A DNA stretch of 64,000 bases from Euborellia annulipes (GCA_023213315.1 JAKCPI010011609.1:1-64000), one strand, 5' to 3'; numbered from the stretch's first letter, positions 33,065 through 43,577 are shown. Translations and numbers: made by a program. The notes: generated by a model from the letters alone, not told the origin.

Positions 33065-34130
33065 TTTTCTAAGTTATGGGCTGCAATTAGTCAAGAGAAA
33101 TCGAATCGAATAGGATTACAAATTTCCATTTCATCAAGCCTCTCATTCAGGTATTCAATTATTATAGACCTACATATCATTGGGGTGTAAATTTGTTCGT
33201 GTTAGATTACAGCAAGTTGGCAACCCGAAAAACTCACAGATAGCAAAATATGCTTAGTTTACCAGACTTTAGCAAATTTAATGCTCTACAGCTTTGTATG
33301 GTGCTATGGATCACAAAATATGAATAGTTTACGAGTTATAAGCGAAAAACTGAAAGAATTCTCAAATTTCTGAGGTTTTTGCCCCCCCTCCCTCCCCCTA
33401 CAGGGTCCTCGAGTTCGAACACCTCAGATAGACATCCTAGAGTACCCCCAAATAACCTGTAAAAATTTCAATTCCTTCGGAATATATTCCCGGCAAAAAG
33501 TTATATCGAATGGTCTGTATTGTGATTTTCCACTTAATTTTCGGAAAGAGCAATAAATCAAAACCGATTAGTAAATTAGTATACATCATTAAATATATAT
33601 GTTTTAACAAAAAAATGGTTACGATAAAACTTCAAGAGAATTAAATTTGCTATGAAATAAGCCAAGAATCATCTTTCTACGATACTTGGTTTTCGTTTTA
33701 TGAAGTAAAAACTGCGAATTTTTAGATAAAATCGCACTTTTTCAAAATTTTAACTCCGATGAGGCACGCGTTAACGTTATTCAACTTAGCTAAAACTTTG
33801 TCATTATCATTTTCTAGCCAAAAGACAACTTTTAGGAAGTTCGGCCGAAAGAAATGAAAAAAAAAAAATTGTTTTTTTGCGGCCATCTTAATGTACATAC
33901 AAAGAAAATTCAGTCCATAAGTACAGCATACAAATTCTGAGCAGTGTATTTCTCCAATGCAGTATACATAATTTTCTGTAATGCACTAAAATTAGATTAA
34001 AAAAATAAAATTTTGGAATTCGTGCTAGAGCAAAAGATAGATTCGTGTAAAAAAGTTTTTTTGTTCTTAATGGTGAACCGTGTTATTTCAAATTCGTGTA
34101 AAGAGTTGCGTGTACGTATCAAGTGTTTAT
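33065..34130. other. Single-copy DNA
   Basis: Reads like old element sequence (TAGAGTACCCCCAAATAACC, GATGAGGCACGCGTTAACG, GGAAGTTCGGCCGAAAG), but only one copy is in the window and no motif identifies it. No gene. Confidence 0.35.
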
Positions 34131-34131
34131 A

Positions 34132-34240
34132 CCAATAAATAATAGACTATATTGAAACATATCACCTTGTGTTTTTAATTTTAATTTATCTACTATCTTA
34201 AATGATACACTAGGTGATATATTTCAACTTATTATTGGTT
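34132..34240. repeat. Hairpin repeat, 'ctaggtgatatgttt' family
   Basis: TATTGAAACATATCACCTTG faces CTAGGTGATATATTTCAA. Outer parts CCAATAAATAATAG and TTATTATTGG also pair. Same family as 5780-5905. Confidence 0.6.
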
Positions 34241-34390
34241 AAATAATTAGTCTAGTGTCATTTTTTGGAGTTAAGCTTTCAATTAAAATTACAAAGGTAA
34301 TTACATCTCTACAATCTCATCCTATATGGTAATCTCATCACAGATGTGTGATGACACATGTGTAATAACATTTGTAATTTTAACTGAATT

Positions 34391-34430
34391 GTCCCTGAAG
34401 AAGGCCACAAAATGAGTAGCCGAAACGTAG
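34391..34430 (+). ncRNA. Hammerhead-like motif, second subtype
   Basis: CTGAAGA, extra A, GGCCAC ... GTAGCC (imperfect stem II), GAAACGTAG, then TTTTTACAAATAAACCACAG. Two decayed relatives with the same ACAAATAAA follow-on lie at about 41358-41405 and 56511-56570, so this is a separate repeat subfamily. Confidence 0.4.
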
Positions 34431-34485
34431 TTTTTACAAATAAACCACAGTTAAACCGAAAACAAAATTTTTTTAATTACTGTTC

Positions 34486-35045
34486 AATCTCAAAAAATCT
34501 GGTGTGACTGGCGCACAGCACACAACTTTCTCTTACCTTCGGTAATCGAAAGTTGTGCACTGTGCTTGTCACACCAGATTTTTTGTGTCGAAATATATTT
34601 AGTTCCCGACAGTACGGTACATTTGAATTCAGATGTAAAATTTATAAGTATGGGAAAATATTTATATTTTGTTACCATGGCAACCATTTTTCCTATCTTT
34701 CCTATGAAACACAAGAGTAAAGTGGTCTTCAGAAGATTTCAATCGCAAAATGAGAATATACATTTTAAAGAGCATCTAAAAAATAATTGATTTTTGAATT
34801 TTAAAAAAAATCGTTGGAGCAAATTTTGAGAAAATCGAAAAAAATTGAAAAAGCACATCAGTAAAGTACTAGTACTCTTTGGCCGATTTTGATTAAAAGC
34901 TTATTTTTCCGGTCCCGGGGGGTGTTTAACTTAAATATAAAATTTCAACCTCGTAGCTCAATTCCTTCATCCTTAAAATTGAACACACACCCACCCACCC
35001 ACCCACCCACCCACAGACAGACCATGTCGCGAAAACCACTTTTTA
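34486..35045 (-). repeat. Repeat family A copy (short form)
   Basis: Begins with the most complete palindrome (AAAAATCTGGTGTGACTGGC ... GCTTGTCACACCAGATTTTT), then GTTCCCGACAGTACGG, GTTACCATGGCAACC, AAAGTACTAGTACTC and CTTCATCCTTAAAATTG. It ends with a (CCCA)n tract (34984-35016) and ACAGACCATGTCGCGAAAAC. The two frames over the palindrome (34490-34714 minus, 34566-34790 plus) are mirror artefacts. Confidence 0.8.
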
Positions 35046-36345
35046 CTTTCTCTTAGCCTATATATGAAATATATAGGAGAGAAAGTATTGCGATCATGTC
35101 AAAAATTCGATGTCGAGATTTTGATGGATATACATGTTTTGAGGTCCCCTGAGTCCAAAAAAGTGGGTCCCGCAAATTGGTCTGTGTGTGTGTGTGTGTG
35201 TATGTATGTGTGTGTGTGTGTGTGTGTGTCTGTATGTGTGGACAGATTTTTAGCATGAAGGAATTGAGCTACCGGATTGAAATTTTATATTTAACTTAGG
35301 TACCTTCCCACACGCTCAAAATAAGCTTTTGAACAAAATCGGCCAAAAAGTACTAGTACTTTACTGATGTACTTTTTTCAGTTTTTTTCGATTTTCTCAA
35401 AATTCCCTCCAAGGATTTTTTTTAAAATTCAAAAATCAATTATTTTTTAGATGCTCTTTAAAATGTATATTCTCATTTTGCCGTTGAAATCTTCTGAAGA
35501 CCACTTTACTCTTGTTCTTCATAGGAAAGATAGAAATGGTTGCCATGGTAACGGAATTTAAATCTTTTTCTTTTTATTAGATTAAAAATCAATTATGCCC
35601 TCGGGGCATGGCGTAGAGGTTAGCGTGCTAACCTCATATACCAAACGTCGCGGGTTCGGACCCCAGGCAGTCCGATGATTTTATTTAAGCCAATTGGATA
35701 CCAAATGGCTTAAATAAGAATGCCTGGACCCCATATATGTATATTAATCTCTATAACGGATATCGTAAAAGTCTTAAATGGCCTAAGATGCCGAAAAGAC
35801 TGTGTGAATGTGTGTGTGAGTGTGAGTGTGAATGAGAAAAAAAGTGTGAATGTTTTAAAAAAAAAAAAAAAAAAAAAAATCAATTATTATTTAAATTCCC
35901 ATTTATTTTTTTTTATTTCTGTTTTAATTGTTTCAAAGAAAACATATATAATATGTCTCTCTCTCACTTGCAAACATTATCGTCTCTCTCTACTCTTTTT
36001 AAATTCCCTTTCCACCTTATCTTCGCAAGGAACAATGTTAATTTCCTATAGGGATTTGTATGTTAATTTCGATTCAAAAGGGGGTCCCCTTTGGAACTTT
36101 TTACGCATTTAAAATTTTTTTTTCCAATTCTTATGAAATTTTGTATTTATTTACGATTCTATATTGTGTATAAAATGTCCAAATATGAGATTAAAATTTT
36201 GAAAAATAACCATAGTTTATTTGAAGCAGTCAACATTTAAAATGCAAGTTTGAAACTAAGGTGCTATCGGAAACTAAATATATCTCGACACAAAAAATCT
36301 GGTGTGACCAGCACAGTGCGCAACTTTCTCTTACCGAAGGGTAAG
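35044..36345 (+). repeat. Repeat family A, most complete long-form copy (split by a SINE)
   Basis: In order: TTTACTTTCTCTTAGCC; TATATAGGAGAGAAAGTATT; ATTCGATGTCGAGATTTTG; GAGGTCCCCTGAGTCC; a (GT)n tract (35181-35238); AAGTACTAGTACTTTACTGA; GTTGCCATGGTAACGG; (SINE insertion); AAAGGGGGTCCCCTTTGG; ATAACCATAG; AACTAAATATATCTCGACAC; and AAAATCTGGTGTGACCAGC with the half-palindrome. Without the SINE it is about 1.0 kb. No protein domain seen. Confidence 0.85.
35597..35874 (+). mobile_element. Full-length tRNA-derived SINE, family 1, with 13-bp target duplications
   Basis: AAAAATCAATTAT at 35584-35596 is repeated at 35875-35887. The insert begins GCCCTCGGGGCATGGCGTAG (tRNA head, A box) and has GCGGGTTCGGACCCC (B box). 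It continues with GCAGTCCGATGATTTTATTT, the AAGCCAATTGG and CCAAATGGCTT palindrome, ATGCCTGGACCCC, then TAAATGGCCTAAGATGCC and GAAAAGAC. A TGTG-rich stretch and a poly(A) follow. This is the reference copy for the family in this window. Confidence 0.9.
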
Positions 36346-36505
36346 AGAAAGTTGTGTGCTGTGCGCCAGTCACACCAGATTTTTTGGATTCAAGGGACCT
36401 CAAAACGTGAAGATCCATCAAAATCTCGACATCGAATTTTTGACATGAATCCAATACTTTCTCTCTATATATATATTACATATATACATAGGTAAGAGAA
36501 AGTAA
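36340..36505 (-). repeat. Repeat family A fragment
   Basis: Half-palindrome (GTAAGAGAAAGTTGTGTGC ... CACACCAGATTTTTT) joined directly to the reversed 5' end (GGACCTCAAAACGTG, CATCGAATTTTTGACATG, ACTTTCTCTCTATATAT). The whole middle is deleted. Confidence 0.8.
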
Positions 36506-37888
36506 AATGACTAATACGAATAAATTGCATTTTAATAATATTATTTCAGCAATAATTACTTGAAATAAATATGACCTAGTGTATCTTTTATTAATACAAC
36601 GTTTCAACTAGAGCTTACGGTTACCTATCTGAATTTATTGATTAATCAAGAGAGAGAAACTTTGAAATCTATTTATATTTAGTTGTGTCTCATTATTGTA
36701 TACCTAAATAAAAGAGTATTCTTGTTAAGAGGAAAATATTTATTATTCTTAATCTTATTTTGTTTGTTTTCTCTCATCCTATACAAAATGAATGTTATAA
36801 GATTCTCCTGAATGCGAATCTCAGCTAAATGAGAGTCCTAATTAAATAAAGAATATTTATATATCTATATATTATTTACTTTGCCAGCTGTTAGCAGTGA
36901 ATTTAAATTAATTGACAACCTGTTCTTCTCTTGAAAGCCATCCACGACTATATGTATGTTTGTCTGTCTGTCTTTCCCTTTCTGTAACTTGACAGATGGA
37001 GAAAATAGCGTTATTATTATTTCTCAGTATTTAATTAAAAATAAATAGGTTCCATATTGCGACTAATTAATTAGCGAATGAAAACAAGCAACGAGCAAAC
37101 GAGCAGAGGATGAGACGAAAGGAGGAGTCAAATTTATTTCAGAAATTTTTGTTCTGTTGAAAATGTCTCAGATTTTTGTTTAATTCCGTTTGAGTAAACA
37201 TTTTATATTTAGTATATGTTAATTAAAATTGTTAATTAGCTTAATTAAAAATATTAATTAAATATTTTTAAAATATTAGTTAAAAAATCTTGTTTTACTT
37301 AAATAAGTGAACTTTCTCTAGTAGCCTACGATTATCGTCCAATACACGTATAGATTATTATTCAAATTTTCATAGACTTCCTAGAAATAATTATACGTTT
37401 GTGGTAAATAAACGCATTTTTATCAAATTTATTATATTTTTACTTTCTCTACTAGTTTTCAAAAAAATAATTTAGACAATCTCCTCTTCTATTGTGTGTG
37501 TGCCTGTAGATACGATCGATTAATTTTAAAACAATCTTTTCGACATATTTTAAACTGTATTTATATTATTTAAACTACAAAACAATCCAGACATATTTAG
37601 ATTTTATCATTTGGTGTCAAATGATTTATAATACTAAGTACATCTGACTGCGGCATAATTAAGTCAAATTTTATATAGGCCTACATCTAAAACTTTTTTA
37701 CGCAAATTGGGATATAATAATTTTTTTTTTTTTTTTTTTGAAGATAAGTAGACTTCCAATCAAATTATCGATAGTTTGTTTATAAGACAATGAAAAGAAA
37801 TATATAAAATTTCAACAAATTTTTTAATAATTACAATATAATAAATTCTGAACATCCATTTTTGGTATCTATTTTTATATTTACAAAC
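36506..37888. other. A+T-rich DNA
   Basis: Contains the dispersed motif ACGTTTCAACTAGAGCTTAC (36599-36618) with GACCTAGTGTATC upstream, as at 48680-48745. Also has TGTCTGTC repeats (36960-36972) and a T run (37721-37739). No gene. Confidence 0.45.
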
Positions 37889-38343
37889 TTAACCCTAGAA
37901 CACAAAACCAGGGCCTTTGAGGCCCGGTCACTTCGTTTTTTCTCAATAACTCCCAGAAAAAGCTTCTTATAAATTTCAAGTTTTTAGTATTCCTCCATTT
38001 ATTCATAATAAAGGTATTTTTAAAGGAATTTTCAAAAAAAAAAAAATTTTTATGCCTTATTTTTTTCTTCGAACCACTTTACAAACACAAAGTCACAAGG
38101 AGGGCCTCCCAGGCCCTTGGGGTTTCTGGGTATTTAAACCACTTTAAATGACAACCTATTATGGTATTATGTATTTAAATATTTAAAATTGTCATGTCTT
38201 TTTTAAATAATAAAATAAATATTGTCAAATTCTTTATCAATTTTGAAAAAATCAAGAAAACTATCAGTTTCATTTTGACTTTCGTATCTAAAAGCTTCTC
38301 TATATTTTTGAGATTATATCTTCTGATAACATTCAAGAATGCT

Positions 38344-38540
38344 TTTACTTTCTCTTACCTATATATGTAATTATATAGAAAGTATTGGATTCATGTCAAA
38401 AATTCAATGTCGAGATTTTGATGGATATACACGTTTTGAGGTCTCCTGAGTCCAAAAAAGTTCTTTTTGAAACATGGTCTGTCTGTGAACAAAATATCTA
38501 AAGAATGAAAAGAGCTAGGATATTGAAATATTATCGATGA
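38344..38540 (+). repeat. Repeat family A fragment nested in piggyBac
   Basis: TTACTTTCTCTTACCTATAT, TATAGAAAGTATTGGATTC, ATTCAATGTCGAGATTTTG, GAGGTCTCCTGAGTCC, ACATGGTCTGTCTGTG, then GAAAAGAGCTAGGATATTG. Only the 5' part is present, and it is younger than the piggyBac insertion. Confidence 0.8.
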
Positions 38541-38759
38541 TAAAGACATTATTCTTGAAAAAATTAGAGTATAGAGATCATATTAGTGAATAAAATAATA
38601 AAAATTCAAGTAATGAAGATGTTGATAAAAAAAAAAATTTATACTTAGTCTATTCTTTACGTAAATTTACACCTGACTCATAATTCCTTTTTCAATACTC
38701 CATGTTTTATTGGAAAAGATAGTTTAGAAAAAATAAAAAATGTATTCCAGCTGAATTTT

Positions 38760-39168
38760 CACCTAATAGAAAAAAATACCACTTTTTGGATCTACTCTCC
38801 TAGCGCTTGTCTCTCTGTGCCTAAAACAAGGAAGTCTATTTTACGCTTGTCGAGTATACATCATTCAGACAATATTGGTATTGTTTATGAAAATGCCCCA
38901 AAATTATAATCACCCGAAAGGAGAAGTAGATATGTTAATCGAATCTTTTCAGTCTTTTTTTTTTTGGACACCCCCAATGGATAAATTGACAGATACACAT
39001 ACGGTAGTAAAGCCTAGCTGCAAAAGAAAAACAAATCATTGGTTGTTGGCCGTTTTCGAAAACTGTATTGCGGTATGTGTAATTGCATCAATGATCATTT
39101 ATTTTAATTTAAAACACAAATCTCATGTTAATATAAAAAAAAAACCTCCAAAAAAAATTTTTAGTTGA
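38760..39168 (+). pseudogene. piggyBac transposase C-terminal relic
   Basis: The frame 38875-39168 reads ...PQNYNHPKGEVDMLIESF..., matching the piggyBac YNxTKGGVDxxDQ motif. The Asp of the GVD-type motif (here KGEVD) is the third catalytic acid in this family. It continues CKRKTNHWLLAVFENCIA, then ASMIIY, the usual CxRKTxRWPLALFFNILD...AYIIY segment. Just upstream, in another frame, KSILRLSSIHHSDN resembles the preceding VLLLSSMH strand. The N-terminal half is unreadable and the Cys-rich C-terminal domain is missing. The frame shifts mean it cannot be functional. Confidence 0.8.
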
Positions 39169-39617
39169 ATTGAGTGAAGAATTAATTTGCGATCACATAA
39201 AAAGAATATCGATACAAGGACTACAGAAATCAATCAGAATGGTCATTGAGGAAGTACCCCCTCAATGTCAAAATAAAATTTTGATCCTAAGATCCTACAA
39301 GAAGAAGATGTTATTTGTGTCCAACTAAAATAAAAAGAAAACAAGTATGCTGGTAAAAGAAATCTAAAATAAATATTTGAAATGGTCATTGTACTAAAAA
39401 ATTATATGTAAAAGATGTTTTTAAAATAAAAACTTTAAAATTATGAATAAAATATTGATTAGTTATATATTTTTATAAATTTTAAAATAAATTAATGAAC
39501 AAAAATTATTATAATTAGTCAAAAATGTGTTGAAAAACCTATTAAACATATAGTGGGCCTGAGAGGCCCTCCTTGTGACTTTGCGTTTCCAAAAAAGCTT
39601 GTGCGTTCTAGGGTTAA

Positions 39618-39790
39618 AGGAAGTTTTTGATTCTAGCTTCAATTAATACAATTTTAAATTCCCTAAACATACATTGATAGACAATTGTGAGTTTATATTT
39701 CATTTTGGAAACCTCTATTGAGTAAAAAGATGTTTAGATGTATGAGCTCGCACCTGAAAATACGTACTAACTTAACAAGCAAATTAATTT
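39618..39790. other. Short A+T-rich gap
   Basis: Nothing recognised. Confidence 0.4.
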
Positions 39791-39794
39791 GAAA

Positions 39795-39870
39795 AAAATT
39801 TGGATACCAATCAATTGAAAAAAATAGGGTCGAGGTCTAAATGGCATTAGATGCCGAAAAGACCTAAAAA
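39795..39870 (+). mobile_element. 5'-truncated SINE, family 1
   Basis: TTTGGATACCAATCAATTG, GGGTCGAGGTCTAAATGGC, ATTAGATGCCGAAAAGACC and a poly(A). The head is missing. Another tail piece, inverted (AAGGTCTTCTGAGGC), lies at 39926-39955. Confidence 0.65.
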
Positions 39871-40089
39871 AAAAAAAAAATGAAAAAAAATCTAATAATA
39901 TTATAATTTTTTTTTTTTTTTTTTTAAGGTCTTCTGAGGCTATTTAGACTCCATCTTTATTTTTTTTTACATTAATTGGTAGCCAATAAAATCACATTTG
40001 TATTAAATATTTATTTTAAAAAATGCAACGTTTCGATTGCTTAGTAAGTACTGGCTCCGACTCAACTGAACTAACCATCCTACGTACGT

Positions 40090-40250
40090 CATTAGTTTCT
40101 GGTGACAAAGGCCAAGGGTTTACATCCTGACCCAGGCGAAATATTTATTTCAATTGAATTGCATTCCATACCATTCAAATGAAATAAATTTGCATTAAAT
40201 ATTTATAGGTACGGGGTCTAAATGGCTTCAGATACCGAAAAAGTCCTTAA
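40090..40250 (+). mobile_element. SINE, family 1 variant
   Basis: TTTCTGGTGACAAAGGCC, AAGGGTTTACATCCTGACCC (degenerate B box), CCCAGGCGAAATATTTATTT, AATTGCATTCCATACC, then GGGGTCTAAATGGCTTCAG and ATACCGAAAAAGTCC. Similar to the copy at 28150-28325. Confidence 0.65.
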
Positions 40251-40259
40251 AAATAAATA

Positions 40260-41680
40260 AAAAATAAGCCTATTATTATTATTATTAGAAGAATGTTTAA
40301 TTATAGACCACATATTTGTATTAAATATTTATTAAAAATATATAAATACTGTACAACGTTTCAACTGCTTATTCTGCAGCCGTTATCAAGTACTGTGCAC
40401 TTGTTCCGACTGCATGCCTATTATTATTGATATAATTGAAAAGTTCTTTTGATATTACAACGCTTTTTTAAACTTCATATGAAGTACTAACTCACTTTTC
40501 TACTAAATACTTTAGCAACTCACATGACAATGTTATTACTTTTTCTTTCTATTTGACCACATTGTGGTAAAAAATACGGATATTTTTCTCTTTTTGAAAT
40601 TTATCTCGTTTCATGAGACATCAAAAATCCCAAGAGAACATTCAATTCCGAATCTGATTGACATTGGCTAATAAATACTAAGAAGAAAGCTCAGAAATGT
40701 TTATAATCTAAAATTATATTTTTTTCTCATTGTAATAGCGTATTAAAATCAAAAGAAAAAATTTTAATTAACGTTATACGTCTTTAACAATTTTATTTCT
40801 TAAGAAAAAAAAAGAAAAAAAGAAATAATTCAAAGTCCTAACAACAAATAAACTTATTTTGATGTTTGATGTTATTAATTATAACTGATTACAAAAAAAA
40901 ATAAAAAATAAAATTTAATTAAAACCACACAAATACAAATTCTGCAACAAAATAAAATTTTTCGTAATTAATTAGAGATAATCATGATTATATTTGGATT
41001 TTAGGCATCTCTCGTATTTTTTTTTTTTTTTGTTCTGTTTTCGATTGTCTCAAATAATAATATAAAGCGGTGTGTGTGTGTGTGTGTGTTTGTGATATGC
41101 TCATTAGCTTAATTAGCGCCATGTAATGTTTTATGAGCCCATAATATACGATGCTTTTGCATATATATATATATATATATATACAATGACGGAGCTATTT
41201 AAATTTTTTTGTATTTGTTGGATGCTGAATGAGGAGGGGGAAGGGGGGGGGGGGGGGGGAATTCGATTCGAATGAATAAGAATTTTAGATCAAAACAAAA
41301 CTACATTTGCAGAGATGCCAATAGTTAGGCTTTTATTTATTTTTTTCTATAAATTATACCTGAAGAAGGCCTTAGAATGAGTGAATGAAACGTTACAAAT
41401 AAATGAGAGTTTACATGAAATTATGAAATTTCAATTAAAGCTAAGCTTTTAATTTGCTCTCTATAGAGGATGATTTTTTAATCACTGTGACAATTCCCCC
41501 GATAGAATCAATGATTCCCACCTGCTCGGCAAAAATGGAAAATCAAAAATAATATCATCAATAAAAAAAAATATCTCTTTGAATCATTTTATAAACTTTT
41601 AGCGCTCGGTAAATTTATTTTATATAAAGTGAAACTGAAAATATTCTAAATAGATAGAGAAGATTATGATTAGGGACCGG
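40260..41680. other. A+T-rich DNA with microsatellites
   Basis: Contains a single arm of the 53826-54075 family (CAACGTTTCAACTGC, GCAGCCGTTATCAAGTAC; about 40340-40420). Also has (GT)n at about 41071-41088, (AT)n at 41161-41182, a G run at about 41246-41260 and the decayed hammerhead-like site at about 41358-41405 (CTGAAGAAGGCC). Confidence 0.5.
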
Positions 41681-41685
41681 ATTTT

Positions 41686-41870
41686 TAGGTACGATTCGAC
41701 TCGTTTTTAGGTTTTTGTAATAGGTTTTTTTTTTTTTTTTTTTTTAGGTTTTCGCCCAATAAAATGCATTTAGGTGATTTTAGGCACGGTTCCTCTCGTT
41801 TTTAGGTTTTTGAAACTCCCAAAATAGGTTTTTTTTTAGGTTATCGCCCAATAAAACGCATTTGGGGGGA
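41686..41870 (+). repeat. Two-unit tandem repeat, about 96 bp
   Basis: TAGGTACGATTCGACTCG ... CGCCCAATAAAATGCATTTA is followed by TAGGCACGGTTCCTCTCG ... CGCCCAATAAAACGCATTTG. The units begin about 96 bp apart and include T runs between TAGG motifs. Confidence 0.7.
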
Positions 41871-42189
41871 AAAGAAAGTTTTAATTAATTTTAAATATGT
41901 ACAGAAATTTGGAAAAAAATATTATTTTAACTATAATTTTTTTTTTAATTTAAAAAAATATAATTGGTAAAATTTTTATGGAAAAAAAAGTTTTATTTAA
42001 TTTTAAATACCTATGTACAAAAATTATTAAAAAGTAAAAAATACAAAAAATTACAGGTACCTAAAACATTATATAAGAAAATTAAATAATTCTGGAAGTA
42101 CATAAAATGAAATAGGCTCATAATTCTATAATTTGGCCACCTACCCCAGATTCCGCACTCCTTGACATCAATTTACAATATTTATTTTT

Positions 42190-42430
42190 AATGACAATTT
42201 TTTTTTATTAAATATATTATTCTACAGGTGTATTAGTGTTTGCAAGTGGTTTTATAGAAACAAAGACTACATTTTCTTATCATTTATATTTTTTTATGTT
42301 TTGCGATAATTATATAATAATTACTAATGTCGCAATATTAGTTAGTCTCTATCTATTTCGTAGTTATTGTAAAATTATTTATTAAGTTCATTAAAAGACA
42401 CTCTATCATTTATAAGATCATTCAAAAATT
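42190..42430 (+). repeat. Repeat family E, copy 1
   Basis: Shares TTATTAAATATATTATT-like sequence, AAGTGGTTTATA, CGATAATTATATAATAATTA, GTCTCTATCTATTTCGTAG and TATTTATTAAGTTCATTAA with the reverse strand of 45210-45510. The two copies face each other across about 2.8 kb. Confidence 0.65.
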
Positions 42431-42434
42431 CGAT

Positions 42435-42660
42435 GTGCATAAAATAAGTGCCAACCTTACATCGCGTTCGCCATCCAAGTGCTTACAAATATATACAGTA
42501 GACTATATATTTAAAGTGTTATTCGACAATTGAGGCCTAAATGATGGCCAATTCATTAGAAAAAAATTTCTGTCGCTTGGGACAGAATACTGAACTCCCG
42601 ACCCCTAGTATGATAGGTGAGCCTCTCCCACTGTGCCTAGGTACAAGGGCCGCATATTTA
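42435..42660 (-). mobile_element. tRNA-like SINE remnant with neighbouring 5S-like box
   Basis: On the minus strand (42590-42652): GCCCTTGTACCTAGGCACAG, GTGGGAGAGGCTCACC, then GGGGTCGGGAGTTCAG (B-box-like). At 42462-42486 the minus strand reads AGCACTTGGATGGCGAACGC, close to the 5S C box. This is consistent with the mixed SINEs of this window. The plus frame 42541-42723 is incidental. Confidence 0.45.
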
Positions 42661-42664
42661 TTTA

Positions 42665-43095
42665 TCTATTACAAATATACCATAGATTTGTTTTTTCTAT
42701 TTAGTAAAAATGCTTTTCATTGAATACTTCTATTCTGTACGAATATCTGGATAAATTGGATAGTGTTGCCTATCTACAGGCGCTTTACAATTTAAATCTT
42801 TTACCCATAACTTTTTTCTTCTGATTGTCCGACATACTAAGCTTAATACTAATTATTTATAGCCTGCACATTTTTCGAACTTTTATTTATTTTATTTCAA
42901 TGTTAGTTATTTATATTTTATCTACACTTCTTTAGATTTTTAAAATCTCCCAATCGCCCACATAACATCCCTGTTCAAAAAGAATTTCAGAATGCGAGGA
43001 ATTAATTCATTAATTAGGTAAATTAAAATCAAAAGCACAAGATGATATGTTCCTAATATTTTATTTATTGATGTTGATAATAGAAGTGGCTGTTC
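42665..43095. other. A+T-rich DNA
   Basis: Nothing recognised. The minus frame 42940-43134 runs into the inverted-repeat element and is not a gene. Confidence 0.4.
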
Positions 43096-43167
43096 AGCAA
43101 TTAGAATGATGAAGGAAGAGAGGATGTCAGCCAAAAAGGAGCCTCTATCGAATAAAAATCTCCGATC

Positions 43168-43212
43168 AGAAAACGTTTCGGGTTTAATTAGATAAAACCA
43201 TCATCAGTTCTT
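43168..43212 (-). ncRNA. Hammerhead-ribozyme-like motif
   Basis: On the minus strand: AGAA, CTGATGA, extra U, stem II GGTTT ... AAACC, C, GAAAC, GTT, TTCT. Stem I AGAA/TTCT, cleavage triplet GUU. Facing copy at 43396-43439. Confidence 0.55.
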
Positions 43213-43395
43213 TAGAGCTGAAATGAGCATAAATAATAATTGTAATACAACAACATAAAATATTTTTTAAATTATAAAAAACATCAGATCTTACATTATT
43301 GGCAATCTCAAGGTGCACACAGATGTTTTTTATAATTTAAAAAATATTTTATGTTGTTGTATTACAATTATTATTTATGCTCATTTCAGCTCTAA

Positions 43396-43439
43396 AGAAC
43401 TGATGATGGTTTTATCTAATTAAACCCGAAACGTTTTCT
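43396..43439 (+). ncRNA. Hammerhead-ribozyme-like motif
   Basis: AGAA, CTGATGA, extra U, stem II GGTTT ... AAACC, C, GAAAC, GTT, TTCT. Core complete, stem I 4 bp, stem II 5 bp. Compared with the diverged relative at 17011-17053 (GGCATT/AATGCC), stem II has changed on both strands together. Confidence 0.55.
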
Positions 43440-43577
43440 GATTGGAGATTTTTATTCGATAGAGGCTCCTTTTTGGCTGACATCCTCTCTTCCTTCATCA
43501 TTCTAATTTTATTTATTGATATATACCTAAATTTCAAGTGATGAAATATAATATATATAATTTTCTAAAATAATACA

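Larger units (their letters stand above)
37893..39613 (+). mobile_element. piggyBac-type element relic
   Basis: The ends are CCCTAGAACACAAA and, inverted, GTGCGTTCTAGGG. They sit exactly between TTAA at 37889-37892 and TTAA at 39614-39617, the piggyBac target. A G/C-rich palindromic block (GGGCCTGAGAGGCCC with CTCCTTGTGACTTTG) near the right end occurs inverted near 38087-38120, and in variant form near the left end. So it has subterminal inverted repeats. The interior encodes a decayed transposase and holds a family-A insertion (38344-38540). Confidence 0.85.
43099..43506. mobile_element. Near-perfect inverted-repeat element with two hammerhead-like motifs
   Basis: The arms 43099-43285 and 43322-43506 are almost identical inverted copies, from AGAATGATGAAGGAAGAGAG and GATGTCAGCC at the left to GGCTGACATCCTC at the right. 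The loop is about 36 bp. Order per arm: outer GGCTGACATCC, GATAGAGGCTCC, hammerhead-like core, CAGCTCTAAAG, ATACAACAACATAAAATATT. A single-arm relative lies at 16930-17130. The arm identity implies a young element or arm-to-arm gene conversion. Confidence 0.8.

Noticed and set aside
34490..34790. Two mirror-image 74-codon frames starting near the same palindrome
   Set aside because: They are products of the family-A palindrome and the same repeat read on two strands (also at 24552-24879), not conserved proteins.
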